Below are positions 8,646 through 17,661 of a stretch of DNA of 64,000 nucleotides, in pieces. The position numbers and the translations under genes are program-made. The first letter of the stretch is position 1. Every line of letters starts with the position of its first letter. The notes below the pieces were generated by a model. It was given only the letters and a program-made list of their open reading frames with translations, was not told the DNA's origin and searched no databases. Source of the DNA: CAKZSB01 sp964573105 (lineage in GTDB: Bacteria > Pseudomonadota > Gammaproteobacteria > Granulosicoccales > Granulosicoccaceae); contig CAZNIS010000003.1 in assembly GCA_964573105.1 (NCBI GenBank), positions 110,121 through 174,120 of the forward strand. Direction: 5' to 3'.

Positions 8646-9524
8646 ATGGCTATTACAGCAGCACAGGTTAAAGAACTGCGCGAACGCACTGGCGCAGGCA
8701 TGATGGAGTGCAAAAAGGCGTTGGTTGAGGCCAACGGCGACATGGATACCGCCATCGAACAGATGCGCATTTCTGGGCTTGCCAAGGCTGACAAGAAAGC
8801 TGGCCGCACCGCCGCTGAAGGCGTGATTGCCACCGCCACCTCTGACGATGGCAAGGCCATCGCCATGGTCGAGATCAACTGCGAGACTGACTTCGTCGCC
8901 AAAGGCGACGACTTCGTCGGCTTTGCCAACGCGGTATGCGCAGCGGTGCTGGCTGACAATCCGGCTGATGTCGCAGCCCTGGGTGATTCCACCAGTGGCA
9001 GTCAAACGCTTGAAAATACGCGCCAGGAGTTAGTGGCCAAGCTGGGTGAAAACATTCAGATTCGCCGCTTTGCCCGCCATGAGAGCACCGGCGGTACGCT
9101 AGGCGAATACATGCATGGCCAGCGCATTGGTGTCATCACCGATGTCTCGGGTGGTGATGAGTCTTTGCCGCGCGACATTGCCATGCACGTCGCGGCCAGC
9201 CGTCCAGTCTGTATCGGGGCAGACGATGTGCCTGCCGAGATGCTCGACAAGGAAAAGCAGATACTCGAGGCCGAGGCAGCGGACAGTGGCAAGCCTGCGG
9301 ATATCATCGAAAAAATGGTCCAGGGCCGCCTGCGCAAGTATCTGTCAGAGATCACCTTGATGGGGCAACCGTTTGTCAAGGACCCTGATCAGACCGTCGA
9401 AAAGTTGCTGAAAGCCAGCAACGCCTCGGTCGGCTTCTTTGCGCGCTTTGAGGTTGGCGAGGGAATCGAGAAGAAGCAGGAGAATTTCGCCGAAGAGGTA
9501 ATGGCTCAGGTCAAAGGCGAGTAG
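8646..9524 (+). CDS. tsf: Translation elongation factor Ts
   Basis: 292 residues, close to E. coli EF-Ts (283). It is the guanine-nucleotide exchange factor that regenerates EF-Tu-GTP. The N-terminal UBA-like helix bundle shows VKELRERTGAGMMECKKAL, and the core exchange motif INCETDFVAK (with the TDFVA sequence that contacts EF-Tu) follows near residue 80. The C-terminal dimerisation region carries MGQPFVKDP. ATG at 8646 gives the canonical MAITAAQVKELRE start. It follows rpsB as in nearly all bacteria, but pyrH, which normally comes next, is absent. Confidence 0.97.
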   Translation: MAITAAQVKELRERTGAGMMECKKALVEANGDMDTAIEQMRISGLAKADKKAGRTAAEGVIATATSDDGKAIAMVEINCETDFVAKGDDFVGFANAVCAAVLADNPADVAALGDSTSGSQTLENTRQELVAKLGENIQIRRFARHESTGGTLGEYMHGQRIGVITDVSGGDESLPRDIAMHVAASRPVCIGADDVPAEMLDKEKQILEAEAADSGKPADIIEKMVQGRLRKYLSEITLMGQPFVKDPDQTVEKLLKASNASVGFFARFEVGEGIEKKQENFAEEVMAQVKGE

Positions 9525-9834
9525 GCGCGCATTGATCGCTTTACAATCAGGATAAATCAGTGAGCGACTGGGCGGTCAGCATGATCGATCGCCCTGTCAC
9601 AGCAGTCCTGGTGCAGCAATTGTTGCTTTTCGAAAAGCCGGGCCATGTCCGGCTTTTTTTTGCGGCAAAATAGGGCAAAGCGGTGAATCGTAGTCTGTCG
9701 GGCGATCGTGCATGCTCGGCGGATTGTCGACAACTATGTTGTGTTCATGCCATCGGGCAGTGGTTTATTTTTTACAAAAGGGTGGTCCTGTACCGAAACA
9801 GTGCCATCCGGGTAGAGCCAGGAGACGGGTAGAA
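9525..9834. other. tsf-frr intergenic region (site where pyrH is normally found)
   Basis: 310 bases without a gene. It contains the tsf terminator (9633-9661) and a 10-base perfect palindrome TTGTCGACAA (9724-9733). The GGAG ribosome site of frr is at 9821-9824. I see no remnant of a UMP kinase: none of its conserved N-terminal lysine/LSGEAL-type sequence is present in any frame. Confidence 0.7.
9633..9661 (+). terminator. Rho-independent terminator after tsf
   Basis: AAAAGCCGG (9633-9641), a 7-base loop, CCGGCTTTT (9649-9657), and a T run continuing to 9661. A classic intrinsic terminator about 110 bases beyond the tsf stop. Confidence 0.92.
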
Positions 9835-10392
9835 ATGATTGACGATATTGCCAAGGATGCCGGGGTGCGGATGGGCAAGAGTGTCGAGGTGCTGCAAAAA
9901 GAGTTCAGCCGCATCAGAACCGGTCGTGCTCATACCAGCTTGCTCGATCATATCAAGGTCGACTACTACGGCAGCGCAACGGCGTTGAATCAGGTCGCCA
10001 AACTGACGATCGAAGACGCGCGCACCCTCAGTGTGACGCCCTGGGAGAAAGATCTGGTTGGACCGATCGAAAAAGCGATCATCAATTCCGATCTGGGATT
10101 GAACCCGTCGACGGCCGGCACAGTGATCCGCATTCCAATGCCGCCGCTGACTGAGGAGCGCCGCCGTGATCTGGTGCGAGTGGTCAGTCAGGAGGCAGAG
10201 AGTGCCAGAGTCAACGTGCGCAATATTCGCCGGGACGCCAACAGCGATCTAAAAGAACTGCAGCGCGAGAAGGAGATCTCCGAAGACGACGAACGCCGTG
10301 GACAGGACATGGTCCAAAAGGTCACCGACGAGTACGTTGCCAAAGTTGATGAGCTACTGGAGGCCAAAAAGGCCGAGCTGATGGAGGTCTGA
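9835..10392 (+). CDS. frr: Ribosome recycling factor
   Basis: 185 residues, the canonical RRF length. With EF-G it splits post-termination ribosomes. The characteristic sequences are all present: SVEVLQKEFSRIRTGRAHTSLLD, VDYYG, NQVAKLTIEDARTLSVTPW, NPSTAGTVIRIPMPPLTEERR and EDDERRGQDMVQKVTDEYV. I chose ATG 9835, which has GGAG 10 bases upstream; the longer open frame from 9712 adds unrelated residues. uppS starts 34 bases after the stop, so frr probably heads the downstream operon, behind the tsf terminator. Confidence 0.97.
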   Translation: MIDDIAKDAGVRMGKSVEVLQKEFSRIRTGRAHTSLLDHIKVDYYGSATALNQVAKLTIEDARTLSVTPWEKDLVGPIEKAIINSDLGLNPSTAGTVIRIPMPPLTEERRRDLVRVVSQEAESARVNVRNIRRDANSDLKELQREKEISEDDERRGQDMVQKVTDEYVAKVDELLEAKKAELMEV

Positions 10393-10426
10393 TGGATCGC
10401 TATCCGGTGACGCTGAGGTTCCGACG

Positions 10427-11176
10427 GTGAGTGCGACTGCACACGATAAGATGCCGGAACACATTGCCGTGATCATGGACGGCAATGGTCGCTGGGCGCA
10501 GATGCGTGGGCTGGGGCGCAGCGCCGGACATCAGGCAGGTGTCAAGGCGACTCGGCAACTGGTTGAAGGCTGTGCTCGCCGCGAGATAAAGGTGTTGACC
10601 GTCTTTGCCTTCAGCAGCGAGAACTGGAAGCGCCCGGAGCAGGAGGTCAGTTTCCTGATGGAGCTATTCCGCGGCACGCTGCGCGGTGAAGTCGACAAAC
10701 TGCACGAGAACAATATTCGCGTGCGCTTCATTGGCGATTTGACCGGATTTCGTACCGGTCTGCAAAACGACATGCTGGCTGCGGACCAGAAGACCTCATC
10801 GAACACCGGCATGCGGTTGAACATTGCGGTCAACTATGGCGGTCGCTGGGAACTCACGCGCGCCATGGCACGCATCGCCGAGCAGATCGAACGCGGTGAG
10901 TTGAAGGCCCTGGACGTCGACGACGATCTGCTGACTCGACACAGCTGCATCGGTGATGATCCGGTGCCGGACCTGTTCATTCGCACCGGCGGTGAACAGC
11001 GCCTGAGCAACTATTTGCTTTGGCACCTGGCTTATACCGAACTCTTTTTCACCGATACGCTCTGGCCGGATTTTGGCGTCGACGAGCTCGATCGGGCGAT
11101 CGGGTTTTTCAATGGTAGAGAACGTCGGTTCGGGCAGACTGGCGAGCAAATTCGGGATCGCGAAAACAATGCTTAA
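10427..11176 (+). CDS. uppS: Undecaprenyl diphosphate synthase (cis-prenyltransferase)
   Basis: 249 residues; E. coli UppS has 253. It condenses eight isopentenyl units onto farnesyl diphosphate in cis to give the C55 carrier for peptidoglycan and O-antigen. Diagnostic motifs: HIAVIMDGNGRWAQ (catalytic Asp), GHQAGVKATR, FAFSSENWKRP, NIAVNYGGRWE and DLFIRTGGEQRLSNYLLWHLAYTE (arginine-rich substrate site). The start is GTG at 10427, with GAGG 8 bases upstream. An ATG at 10451 is possible but leaves no good ribosome site. It overlaps cdsA by 8 bases. Also called ispU. Confidence 0.97.
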   Translation: MSATAHDKMPEHIAVIMDGNGRWAQMRGLGRSAGHQAGVKATRQLVEGCARREIKVLTVFAFSSENWKRPEQEVSFLMELFRGTLRGEVDKLHENNIRVRFIGDLTGFRTGLQNDMLAADQKTSSNTGMRLNIAVNYGGRWELTRAMARIAEQIERGELKALDVDDDLLTRHSCIGDDPVPDLFIRTGGEQRLSNYLLWHLAYTELFFTDTLWPDFGVDELDRAIGFFNGRERRFGQTGEQIRDRENNA

Positions 11177-11978
11177 ACAAAGAATTATCACCGGACTGGT
11201 ATTGGCAGTGCTCATATTGTGGGCGGTGCTGGGCTGGTCAGATTTCTGGTACGGCGCGCTGCTGCTGGTGGGCGCGCTCCTGTGTGTCCGCGAATGGGGC
11301 AACCTGTGCAATCTTGGCGATTCTCCAGCAGCTCAGTGGGGGTTGCTTGCGGCAATGGCGGTCTTGACGGTGCTTGCCATGTGGATGTCATCGATCGGCA
11401 TGTTGACGCCTCTAGTGTTGATCGGCGTGCTGCTATGGGGCGCGCTGGCGCTCGATCTTTACCTGCGGCCCGTGCTGCCCGACGACGACGGCATCCGTTA
11501 CAGCGCACTGGCGATAGGGTGCTTTACCGTGCTGCTCGCCGTACTCTGTCTGTTCTGGCTGCGCACGCGTCCGTTGGGCCCGGGCTACGTGATCTATATC
11601 ATCGTGCTGGTCGCCTGTGCTGACATCGGCGCCTATTTCGCTGGCAAGCGCTTTGGCAAGCGCAAGCTCGCCGAGCAAATCAGCTCCGGCAAGACGATAG
11701 AGGGTGCCATCGGCGGTCTGGCGCTGGCGCTGTACTGCAACCTGTTCACCGCGCAGGCCTTCTCGAATGAGACGACCGGCGCGCTGCCAATCTTTTTGCT
11801 GGGCATGCTGGCTGCGGCGGCAACGATCGCCGGCGACCTCTACGTCAGTCGGGCAAAGCGCCAGAGCGGCGTCAAGGACAGCGGGATCTTGCTGCCCGGT
11901 CACGGCGGAGCGCTGGATCGCTTTGACGGCTTGATTGCCGCGGTACCGTTTATGGCCTTTGCCGTCCTGTGGATGTAG
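11169..11978 (+). CDS. cdsA: Phosphatidate cytidylyltransferase (CDP-diglyceride synthase)
   Basis: 269 residues with many hydrophobic segments, consistent with an integral inner-membrane enzyme. It makes CDP-diacylglycerol from phosphatidic acid and CTP, the branch point of phospholipid synthesis. The family signature SGVKDSGILLPGHGGALDRFDG lies near the C-terminus (split here by the GHGG turn), preceded by ADIGAYFAGKRFGK and the KTIEGAIGG segment. ATG 11169 gives the usual MLKQRIITGLVLA N-terminus and overlaps the uppS stop. The open frame from 11073 is an upstream extension inside uppS. Confidence 0.96.
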   Translation: MLKQRIITGLVLAVLILWAVLGWSDFWYGALLLVGALLCVREWGNLCNLGDSPAAQWGLLAAMAVLTVLAMWMSSIGMLTPLVLIGVLLWGALALDLYLRPVLPDDDGIRYSALAIGCFTVLLAVLCLFWLRTRPLGPGYVIYIIVLVACADIGAYFAGKRFGKRKLAEQISSGKTIEGAIGGLALALYCNLFTAQAFSNETTGALPIFLLGMLAAAATIAGDLYVSRAKRQSGVKDSGILLPGHGGALDRFDGLIAAVPFMAFAVLWM

Positions 11979-12036
11979 TCGTCGGCCTTTCAGGTGCCGC
12001 TGGCCGCAGCGCTTTGGCGCATCCGACTCAATCCCG

Positions 12037-13239
12037 ATGACAGCGCAGCAGCAGATCGTGGTACTTGGCGCGACCGGCTCGGTCGGTACCAGCACGCTCG
12101 ATGTGCTGGCACGCAACAGCGATCGCTATGGTGTACACGCACTTAGCGCCCATCGCAACGTCGAATTGCTCGCCACTCAGTGTCAGTCCTTCAAACCCGT
12201 CTTTGCGGTAATGACCGATCCCAGGGCCGCATCGGAACTACAACTCAGATTGCAGCGCGCGGGCAGCGATACAAAGGTGCTGGCAGGTGCTGAGCCACTC
12301 GATCAGGTCGCCGCCGATCAATCTGTCGACGCTGTGATGGCCGCCGTCGTCGGCTACGCGGGCTTGGCGCCCGTGATGGCCGCTGCACGTGCAGGCAAGC
12401 GTATCCTGCTTGCCAACAAGGAGGCGATGGTTGTAGCGGGCGAGCTGCTGGTTGCGCAGGCACGACAACACAAGGCGCTCATCCTGCCGGTTGACAGCGA
12501 GCACAACGCAATTTTTCAGTGCCTGCCGAGCGGTGATGCCAGCAGTTGGCGGGCTGAAATCGAGTCATTGGTGCTCACCGCCTCCGGCGGGCCGTTTCGC
12601 ACCTGGAGCGCTGAACAGATGGCCAATGCCACCGTCTCTCAGGCACTAGCGCACCCGAACTGGGACATGGGGCGCAAGATATCCATCGATTCGGCCACTA
12701 TGATGAACAAGGGTCTTGAGATCATTGAGGCTTCGCACTTGTTCGGTGTCGCTGAGCGAGACATCGAAGTGGTTGTGCATCCGCAGAGTATCGTGCATTC
12801 GATGGTGCGATATGCCGATGGCTCGGTGATTGCACAAATGGGCAACGCCGATATGCGCACGCCTATCGCACATGCGTTGGCGTGGCCGGCGAGAATCGAC
12901 AGTGGTGTGGCACCGATCGACTTTACCCGTGCCGGTTCGCTCGAGTTCGAAGCGCCGGATGAATTGAGATTCCCCTGCCTGTGGCTCGCCCGCAGGGCGC
13001 TTGAACTTGGCGGTTCGGCGCCAGCCGTGCTCAATGCGGCCAACGAGGTGGCGGTGGAATCGTTTCTTCAGGAGCGTATTGGATTTTCCGATATTGCCCG
13101 TATCAATCGAGAGACGCTGCAACGATCGCCGCAGGTGCTTCCCACCTCGGTTGAATCCCTGGAACAGATCGATCACGATGCGAGACAACTCGCGATTGAA
13201 TTGGTAGACGGCGCCTTCTCCTCAACGGAAACAACCTGA
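12037..13239 (+). CDS. dxr: 1-deoxy-D-xylulose 5-phosphate reductoisomerase
   Basis: 400 residues; E. coli Dxr has 398. It converts DXP to MEP with NADPH, the committed step of the MEP isoprenoid pathway, so it supplies precursors for UppS. The NADPH-binding VVLGATGSVGTSTLDVL sits at the N-terminus. The metal/substrate motifs are LPVDSEHNAIFQCL, LTASGGPFR and HPNWDMGRKISIDSATMMNKGLE. I use ATG 12037; the frame is open from 11935, but that part has no family similarity. The stop overlaps the rseP start (TGATG). Confidence 0.97.
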   Translation: MTAQQQIVVLGATGSVGTSTLDVLARNSDRYGVHALSAHRNVELLATQCQSFKPVFAVMTDPRAASELQLRLQRAGSDTKVLAGAEPLDQVAADQSVDAVMAAVVGYAGLAPVMAAARAGKRILLANKEAMVVAGELLVAQARQHKALILPVDSEHNAIFQCLPSGDASSWRAEIESLVLTASGGPFRTWSAEQMANATVSQALAHPNWDMGRKISIDSATMMNKGLEIIEASHLFGVAERDIEVVVHPQSIVHSMVRYADGSVIAQMGNADMRTPIAHALAWPARIDSGVAPIDFTRAGSLEFEAPDELRFPCLWLARRALELGGSAPAVLNAANEVAVESFLQERIGFSDIARINRETLQRSPQVLPTSVESLEQIDHDARQLAIELVDGAFSSTETT

Positions 13240-14612
13240 TGCAGGACTTCTTATTCAGTGCAGTCGCGTTCATTGTGGCGCTGGGTGTACTGGTGACGAT
13301 TCACGAGTTTGGTCACTACTGGGTCGCGCGCAAAGTCGGCGTCAAGGTGCTGCGCTTCTCGGTCGGCTTTGGCAGTGCGCTGTGGAAGCGTGTTGCCGGG
13401 GCTGACAAAACCGAGTACGTGATCGCGGCGATTCCGCTCGGCGGCTATGTGAAAATGCTCGATGAGCGCGAGGGGGATGTAGATCCCGCAGAGGTCTCGC
13501 GCGCGTTTAACCGCCAAAGTGTCTGGGCCAGGATTGCGATTGTGCTGGCGGGCCCGGTGGCCAATCTGATTCTCGCGGTACTCGTCTACTGGGTGGTGTA
13601 TCTGATCGGCATCGCCGGTATTGCGCCGATGGTCGGCGATCCGGTTGAAGACAGCCCGGTGGCGCAGGCGGGGTTTCTGCCGGCTGATCGAATTGTCGCG
13701 GTTGAAGGGACGGCGACCGGCAGTTGGGATACGGTGCGCGTTGCCGTGCTGGACAATATGCTCGACAAGCGCGATGAAGTCACTTTCGAGGTACAGACCG
13801 AATCCGGTGCGTCTACGAGCCGTGTGCTCGCGCTCGATCACAAGGCGCTGCTGGCCAGCCAGGGCGATGTCATTGCCAACCTGGGGTTCCAGCAGTGGTG
13901 GCCAAGCGTCGACCCGATCATCGGCGGCATTCAGCCAGACGGTGCCGCGGCGGCTGCCGGTTTGCAGATCGGTGATCTGATTGTCTCAACCAACGACGAG
14001 CCGGTTCCCAGTTGGCGAGACTGGGTAGGCATGATCCGTTCGAATCCCGGGCAAACCTTGCAACTGGGGATTGAGCGCGACGGCGTTATTCAAACTATCG
14101 AGCTGACGCCCGGTGTCAGAGCGATGGACGATGGATCCGAGATAGGGTTTATCGGTGCATGGGAGACGCAGTCGCAATCCCTGATTGACGAGAAGGTTCG
14201 TATCGTCGAGCGCTACAGTGCAGGCGATGCGCTGCAGCGCGCTTTTGTCCGAACCTGGGAGATGATGTCGCTGACGGTGCAGATGATCGGCAAACTGATC
14301 ATGGGGCAGGCGGCGGTCGAGAATATCAGCGGCCCGATATCAATTGCCCAGTTCGCCGGCCAGTCGGCGAGTGTCGGTATAGATCACTACCTCAGTTTCC
14401 TGGCGCTGATCTCGATCAGCCTCGGGGTGTTGAACCTTCTGCCGATCCCGATGCTCGACGGTGGACACCTGTTGTATTACTTCACGGAGGTAGTCACCGG
14501 CAAGCCGGTCTCGGAGCGCATTCAGCTCTATGGACAGCAACTGGGCCTGTTGCTGCTGGCCGGATTGATGACGCTGGCGTTTTACAACGATATCGTTAGA
14601 ATTATCAGCTAG
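13239..14612 (+). CDS. rseP: Site-2 zinc metalloprotease of the sigma-E pathway
   Basis: 457 residues (E. coli RseP 450). It cleaves the anti-sigma factor RseA and signal-peptide remnants within the inner membrane. HEFGH (H22, E23, H26) in the first transmembrane helix is the zinc-binding motif, and LNLLPIPMLDGGHLLYY near the C-terminus is the second S2P motif with the third ligand. Two periplasmic PDZ domains lie between; the second starts around GIQPDGAAAAAGLQIGDLI. The position between dxr and bamA is conserved in gammaproteobacteria and fits its role in envelope stress. Confidence 0.97.
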   Translation: MQDFLFSAVAFIVALGVLVTIHEFGHYWVARKVGVKVLRFSVGFGSALWKRVAGADKTEYVIAAIPLGGYVKMLDEREGDVDPAEVSRAFNRQSVWARIAIVLAGPVANLILAVLVYWVVYLIGIAGIAPMVGDPVEDSPVAQAGFLPADRIVAVEGTATGSWDTVRVAVLDNMLDKRDEVTFEVQTESGASTSRVLALDHKALLASQGDVIANLGFQQWWPSVDPIIGGIQPDGAAAAAGLQIGDLIVSTNDEPVPSWRDWVGMIRSNPGQTLQLGIERDGVIQTIELTPGVRAMDDGSEIGFIGAWETQSQSLIDEKVRIVERYSAGDALQRAFVRTWEMMSLTVQMIGKLIMGQAAVENISGPISIAQFAGQSASVGIDHYLSFLALISISLGVLNLLPIPMLDGGHLLYYFTEVVTGKPVSERIQLYGQQLGLLLLAGLMTLAFYNDIVRIIS

Positions 14613-14739
14613 TTTCGCCAGCATTTCGGCTGCAGGCAGCGGTCGACTTTAACTGTACTGACAAACTTTAGAATCGGTAATTACGCCCGTTCGCGGCAGT
14701 TGCTATGCTGCCGCAGACTCAGCTAATCCGCTCATTTTG

Positions 14740-17103
14740 ATGCCGTCAGGTAACCCATCCGGAACTTCGCGACAACCGCTCGCCGCGTCCCTCCTCGCCC
14801 TCTTTTTCTACGTCACTATGCCTGCATCGATGCTGGGCTTGACGAGTGTTCATGCTCAGGGGCAGGAGGCATTCATCATCTCGGACATTCAGGTGCGCGG
14901 GATAGATCAGATAGAAAAGGGCACGGTGCTGAATTATGTTCCTATGCGCGCCGGAGAGCGCTTTGAACGAGGCGTTGATAGTGGCCGTGTAATCCGCTCA
15001 CTCTACGAAACAGGCTTGTTTGACGACGTTGAACTGCTTCGCGACGGCAGTATCCTGGTTGTCAGCGTCTTAGAGCGACCGGCGATAGCCGAGGTCGACA
15101 TCAGTGGTAACGAAGCGTTGCCCGCCGATCAGCTCAATGATTCACTGCGCGCTATTGGTCTGGCCCCCGGACGTATATTTCGCCGCTCGGTGCTGGACAA
15201 CCTCGAGACAGAACTGCGTCAGGTTTACTTCAGCCGCGGGCAATACGGCACACGCATTTTGTCCAGTGTCTCCGATCTCGATAGAAACCGGGTCAAGGTC
15301 ACGATCAAGATAGAAGAGGGGGCGATCGCCAAGATTCGCAACATCAATATCGTTGGCAACAAGGCCTTCAGCGAAGATCGACTACTGGATCTGCTGGATT
15401 CTGGTGTGGTGGCGCTCAACCCGCTTAGCTCGCGTGATGAATACTCGCGTGCCAAGCTCTCTGCAGATACCGAAAAACTAAGAGCCTGGTACCTGGATCG
15501 TGGTTATCTGCAATTTGAGATTTCATCAACGCAAGTCACGATCAGTCCCGACAAGCGAAACATCAATATCACGATCAACATTGACGAAGGGGAGCAGTAC
15601 AGCGTCGGTGAGATCAGTTTTGCCGGTGCGCTCGATTCTGTGCCGGAGGAAGAATTCAGACAACTGTCGGCGATGAATACCGGTGATACCTATTCACGCA
15701 AACTGCTGACCCGCAGCAGCACGGCCTTCAGTGATCGTCTGGGCGAAGACGGCTATGCGTTTGCGCGGGTTAATGTGGTGCCGGATATCGACGAACAAAA
15801 CAAAACGGTTGATCTTCAATTCGATATTGATAAAGGCAAGCGTGTCTATGTGCGCCGAATTGTTTTCAACGGCCAGTACAAGACGCACGACGAGGTGCTG
15901 CGTCGCGAGATGCGGCAGATGGAGGGCAGCCGCTTTTCACCACTGGCGCTGTCGCGTTCCCAAACGCGGCTGCAACGATTGCCCTACATTCAGCGCGTAT
16001 CGATCAGCACACCGCGAGTGCCAGGAGCTGACGATTTGATCGACATCGCCGTAGATGTGGCCGAAGGATCATCTGGATCTTTTGGTGCCGGAGCCGGCTT
16101 TGGTACCGATGGCTTTGTGTTCAACCTGAATTTTACTCAGGAGAATCTCTTTGGTACCGGCGAGCGTCTGGCACTGTCGTTCGATAACACGCAAAGCCAG
16201 GATAACTTCACGTTGTCTTACACCGATCCCTATTACACCCCGGACGGTATCAGTCGCAACATGCGTGCATTCGTCAGGCAAACGGACACGGGTGAATTGT
16301 CGACCACAGCGAACTACATTCTGGATAGTTATGGGGCCAAAGTGCGATATGGCGTTCCTTTGAGTGAATTTTCCACGTTCAGCCTGGGACTTGGCTATGA
16401 GAACGTCGAGGTATTTGCCAACAACAGCGATTCAGACAGCAATCGCACGTCGGAAGATGTCGTCAGTTTCATCGATCGTTTCGGCAGCCAGTACGATCTG
16501 TTCGAGGCATCGATTGGGTTGACACGTGATACCCGCAACCGAACCGTATTTGCCACCAGCGGTACACGCAACTCACTCACGCTCGAGGTGACATCACCAG
16601 GCAGTGACCTCGAGTTTTACAAGCTCAGTCATTTGTTTGAATATTACTATCCCGTCTCAGAGCGCTACACATTCTCGCTCAACTCTCGCATCAGTTACGG
16701 GGAGGGCAATGGTGAGTTGACAGAATTGCCGTTTTTTCGCCGTTTCTTTGCCGGCGGTATTCAGTCTGTACGAGGTTATCGAAGAGACAGCCTGGGGCCA
16801 CGTGATACCAACAATGATGCCATGGGAGGAGATTTTAGAACGGTCGGCTCGATGGAACTTATCTTCCCGCCACCGTTTGTCGAGTCTCCCGGTGCGACCC
16901 GTCTGAGTCTGTTCACCGACGTCGGGCAGGTTTACAGCGATGCCTCTGACTTCGACTCCGATTTACTGCGTGGCTCATACGGTATCTCGTTTGTCTGGCT
17001 GGCACCGGTTGGACCATTGACATTCAGTATTGCCGAAACGTTTAACGATGATATCAACGACAGCCGGCAATCGTTTCAATTTACCATTGGCTCAATTTTC
17101 TGA
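14740..17103 (+). CDS. bamA: Outer-membrane beta-barrel assembly protein BamA
   Basis: 787 residues from ATG 14740; a TTG directly before it is in frame but less likely. A signal peptide ends near SVHAQGQ. Five POTRA domains follow, the first beginning FIISDIQVRGIDQIEKG, then the C-terminal 16-strand barrel. The VRGYRRDSLGPRD segment corresponds to the conserved L6 loop VRGF/Y motif. The protein ends in phenylalanine after FTIGSI, the usual outer-membrane insertion signal. BamA is the core of the BAM complex. A 127-base gap separates it from rseP, in which I could not choose a sigma-E promoter with confidence. Confidence 0.97.
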   Translation: MPSGNPSGTSRQPLAASLLALFFYVTMPASMLGLTSVHAQGQEAFIISDIQVRGIDQIEKGTVLNYVPMRAGERFERGVDSGRVIRSLYETGLFDDVELLRDGSILVVSVLERPAIAEVDISGNEALPADQLNDSLRAIGLAPGRIFRRSVLDNLETELRQVYFSRGQYGTRILSSVSDLDRNRVKVTIKIEEGAIAKIRNINIVGNKAFSEDRLLDLLDSGVVALNPLSSRDEYSRAKLSADTEKLRAWYLDRGYLQFEISSTQVTISPDKRNINITINIDEGEQYSVGEISFAGALDSVPEEEFRQLSAMNTGDTYSRKLLTRSSTAFSDRLGEDGYAFARVNVVPDIDEQNKTVDLQFDIDKGKRVYVRRIVFNGQYKTHDEVLRREMRQMEGSRFSPLALSRSQTRLQRLPYIQRVSISTPRVPGADDLIDIAVDVAEGSSGSFGAGAGFGTDGFVFNLNFTQENLFGTGERLALSFDNTQSQDNFTLSYTDPYYTPDGISRNMRAFVRQTDTGELSTTANYILDSYGAKVRYGVPLSEFSTFSLGLGYENVEVFANNSDSDSNRTSEDVVSFIDRFGSQYDLFEASIGLTRDTRNRTVFATSGTRNSLTLEVTSPGSDLEFYKLSHLFEYYYPVSERYTFSLNSRISYGEGNGELTELPFFRRFFAGGIQSVRGYRRDSLGPRDTNNDAMGGDFRTVGSMELIFPPPFVESPGATRLSLFTDVGQVYSDASDFDSDLLRGSYGISFVWLAPVGPLTFSIAETFNDDINDSRQSFQFTIGSIF

Positions 17104-17657
17104 TGATCCTGAACCTTGTCAGTCGGGTTGCCATCACGCTTCGAGCTTTGGGCTTGTTGTTGGTGTTATGCAGCAGTTCGGCGTTCGCGCAAAGCGTCAA
17201 AATCGGATTCGTTGATATACCCTATTTGATCGACGAGGCGCCACAGTCAAAGGCGGCCAGTAGTCGACTCGAAAGCGAGTTTGCACCTCGTCAGGAGCAG
17301 ATCAATGAACAGAAGCGACAAATCGAAGAATTGAGCGATCGATTGGAGGATACCGCGCGTCCGGTCGATGAGTCCGAGCGCGCGAATCTGGAGCGCGAGT
17401 TGCGCAAGATTGAACGGCGAGTCAAGCGCGATGAACAGGAGTTTCGCGAAGAATTAAATATCCAGAAAAATCAGGAATTCAAACAGGTCCGCGTCTCTGT
17501 GCTCGACGCAATCGCAAGCTTTGCCCGATTGCATAACTACGACCTGATCCTGAGCGATGGCGTGTTGTTCGCCAACAAACGCATCGATGTGACCAAGCAG
17601 GTACTTGTCGAGCTACAGCAGGCAGTTTCCAATAAGCCAACCGTTGGCGATCAATAG
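17103..17657 (+). CDS. skp: Periplasmic chaperone Skp (OmpH family)
   Basis: 184 residues. The signal peptide is hydrophobic (LGLLLVLCSSSAFA) with likely cleavage before QSVKIGF. The mature part begins with the OmpH-type KIGFVDIPYLIDEAPQSKAA and continues as a long charged coiled-coil hairpin (about residues 60-130), which forms the tentacles that hold unfolded outer-membrane proteins. The start overlaps the bamA stop (TGATG), tying it to the BAM gene. It is a little longer than E. coli Skp (161). Confidence 0.93.
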   Translation: MILNLVSRVAITLRALGLLLVLCSSSAFAQSVKIGFVDIPYLIDEAPQSKAASSRLESEFAPRQEQINEQKRQIEELSDRLEDTARPVDESERANLERELRKIERRVKRDEQEFREELNIQKNQEFKQVRVSVLDAIASFARLHNYDLILSDGVLFANKRIDVTKQVLVELQQAVSNKPTVGDQ

Positions 17658-17661
17658 TCGC

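Noticed and set aside
14613..14739. Sigma-E promoter upstream of bamA
   Set aside because: Expected from biology, but no GGAACTT/TCTGA-like pair with correct spacing could be identified.
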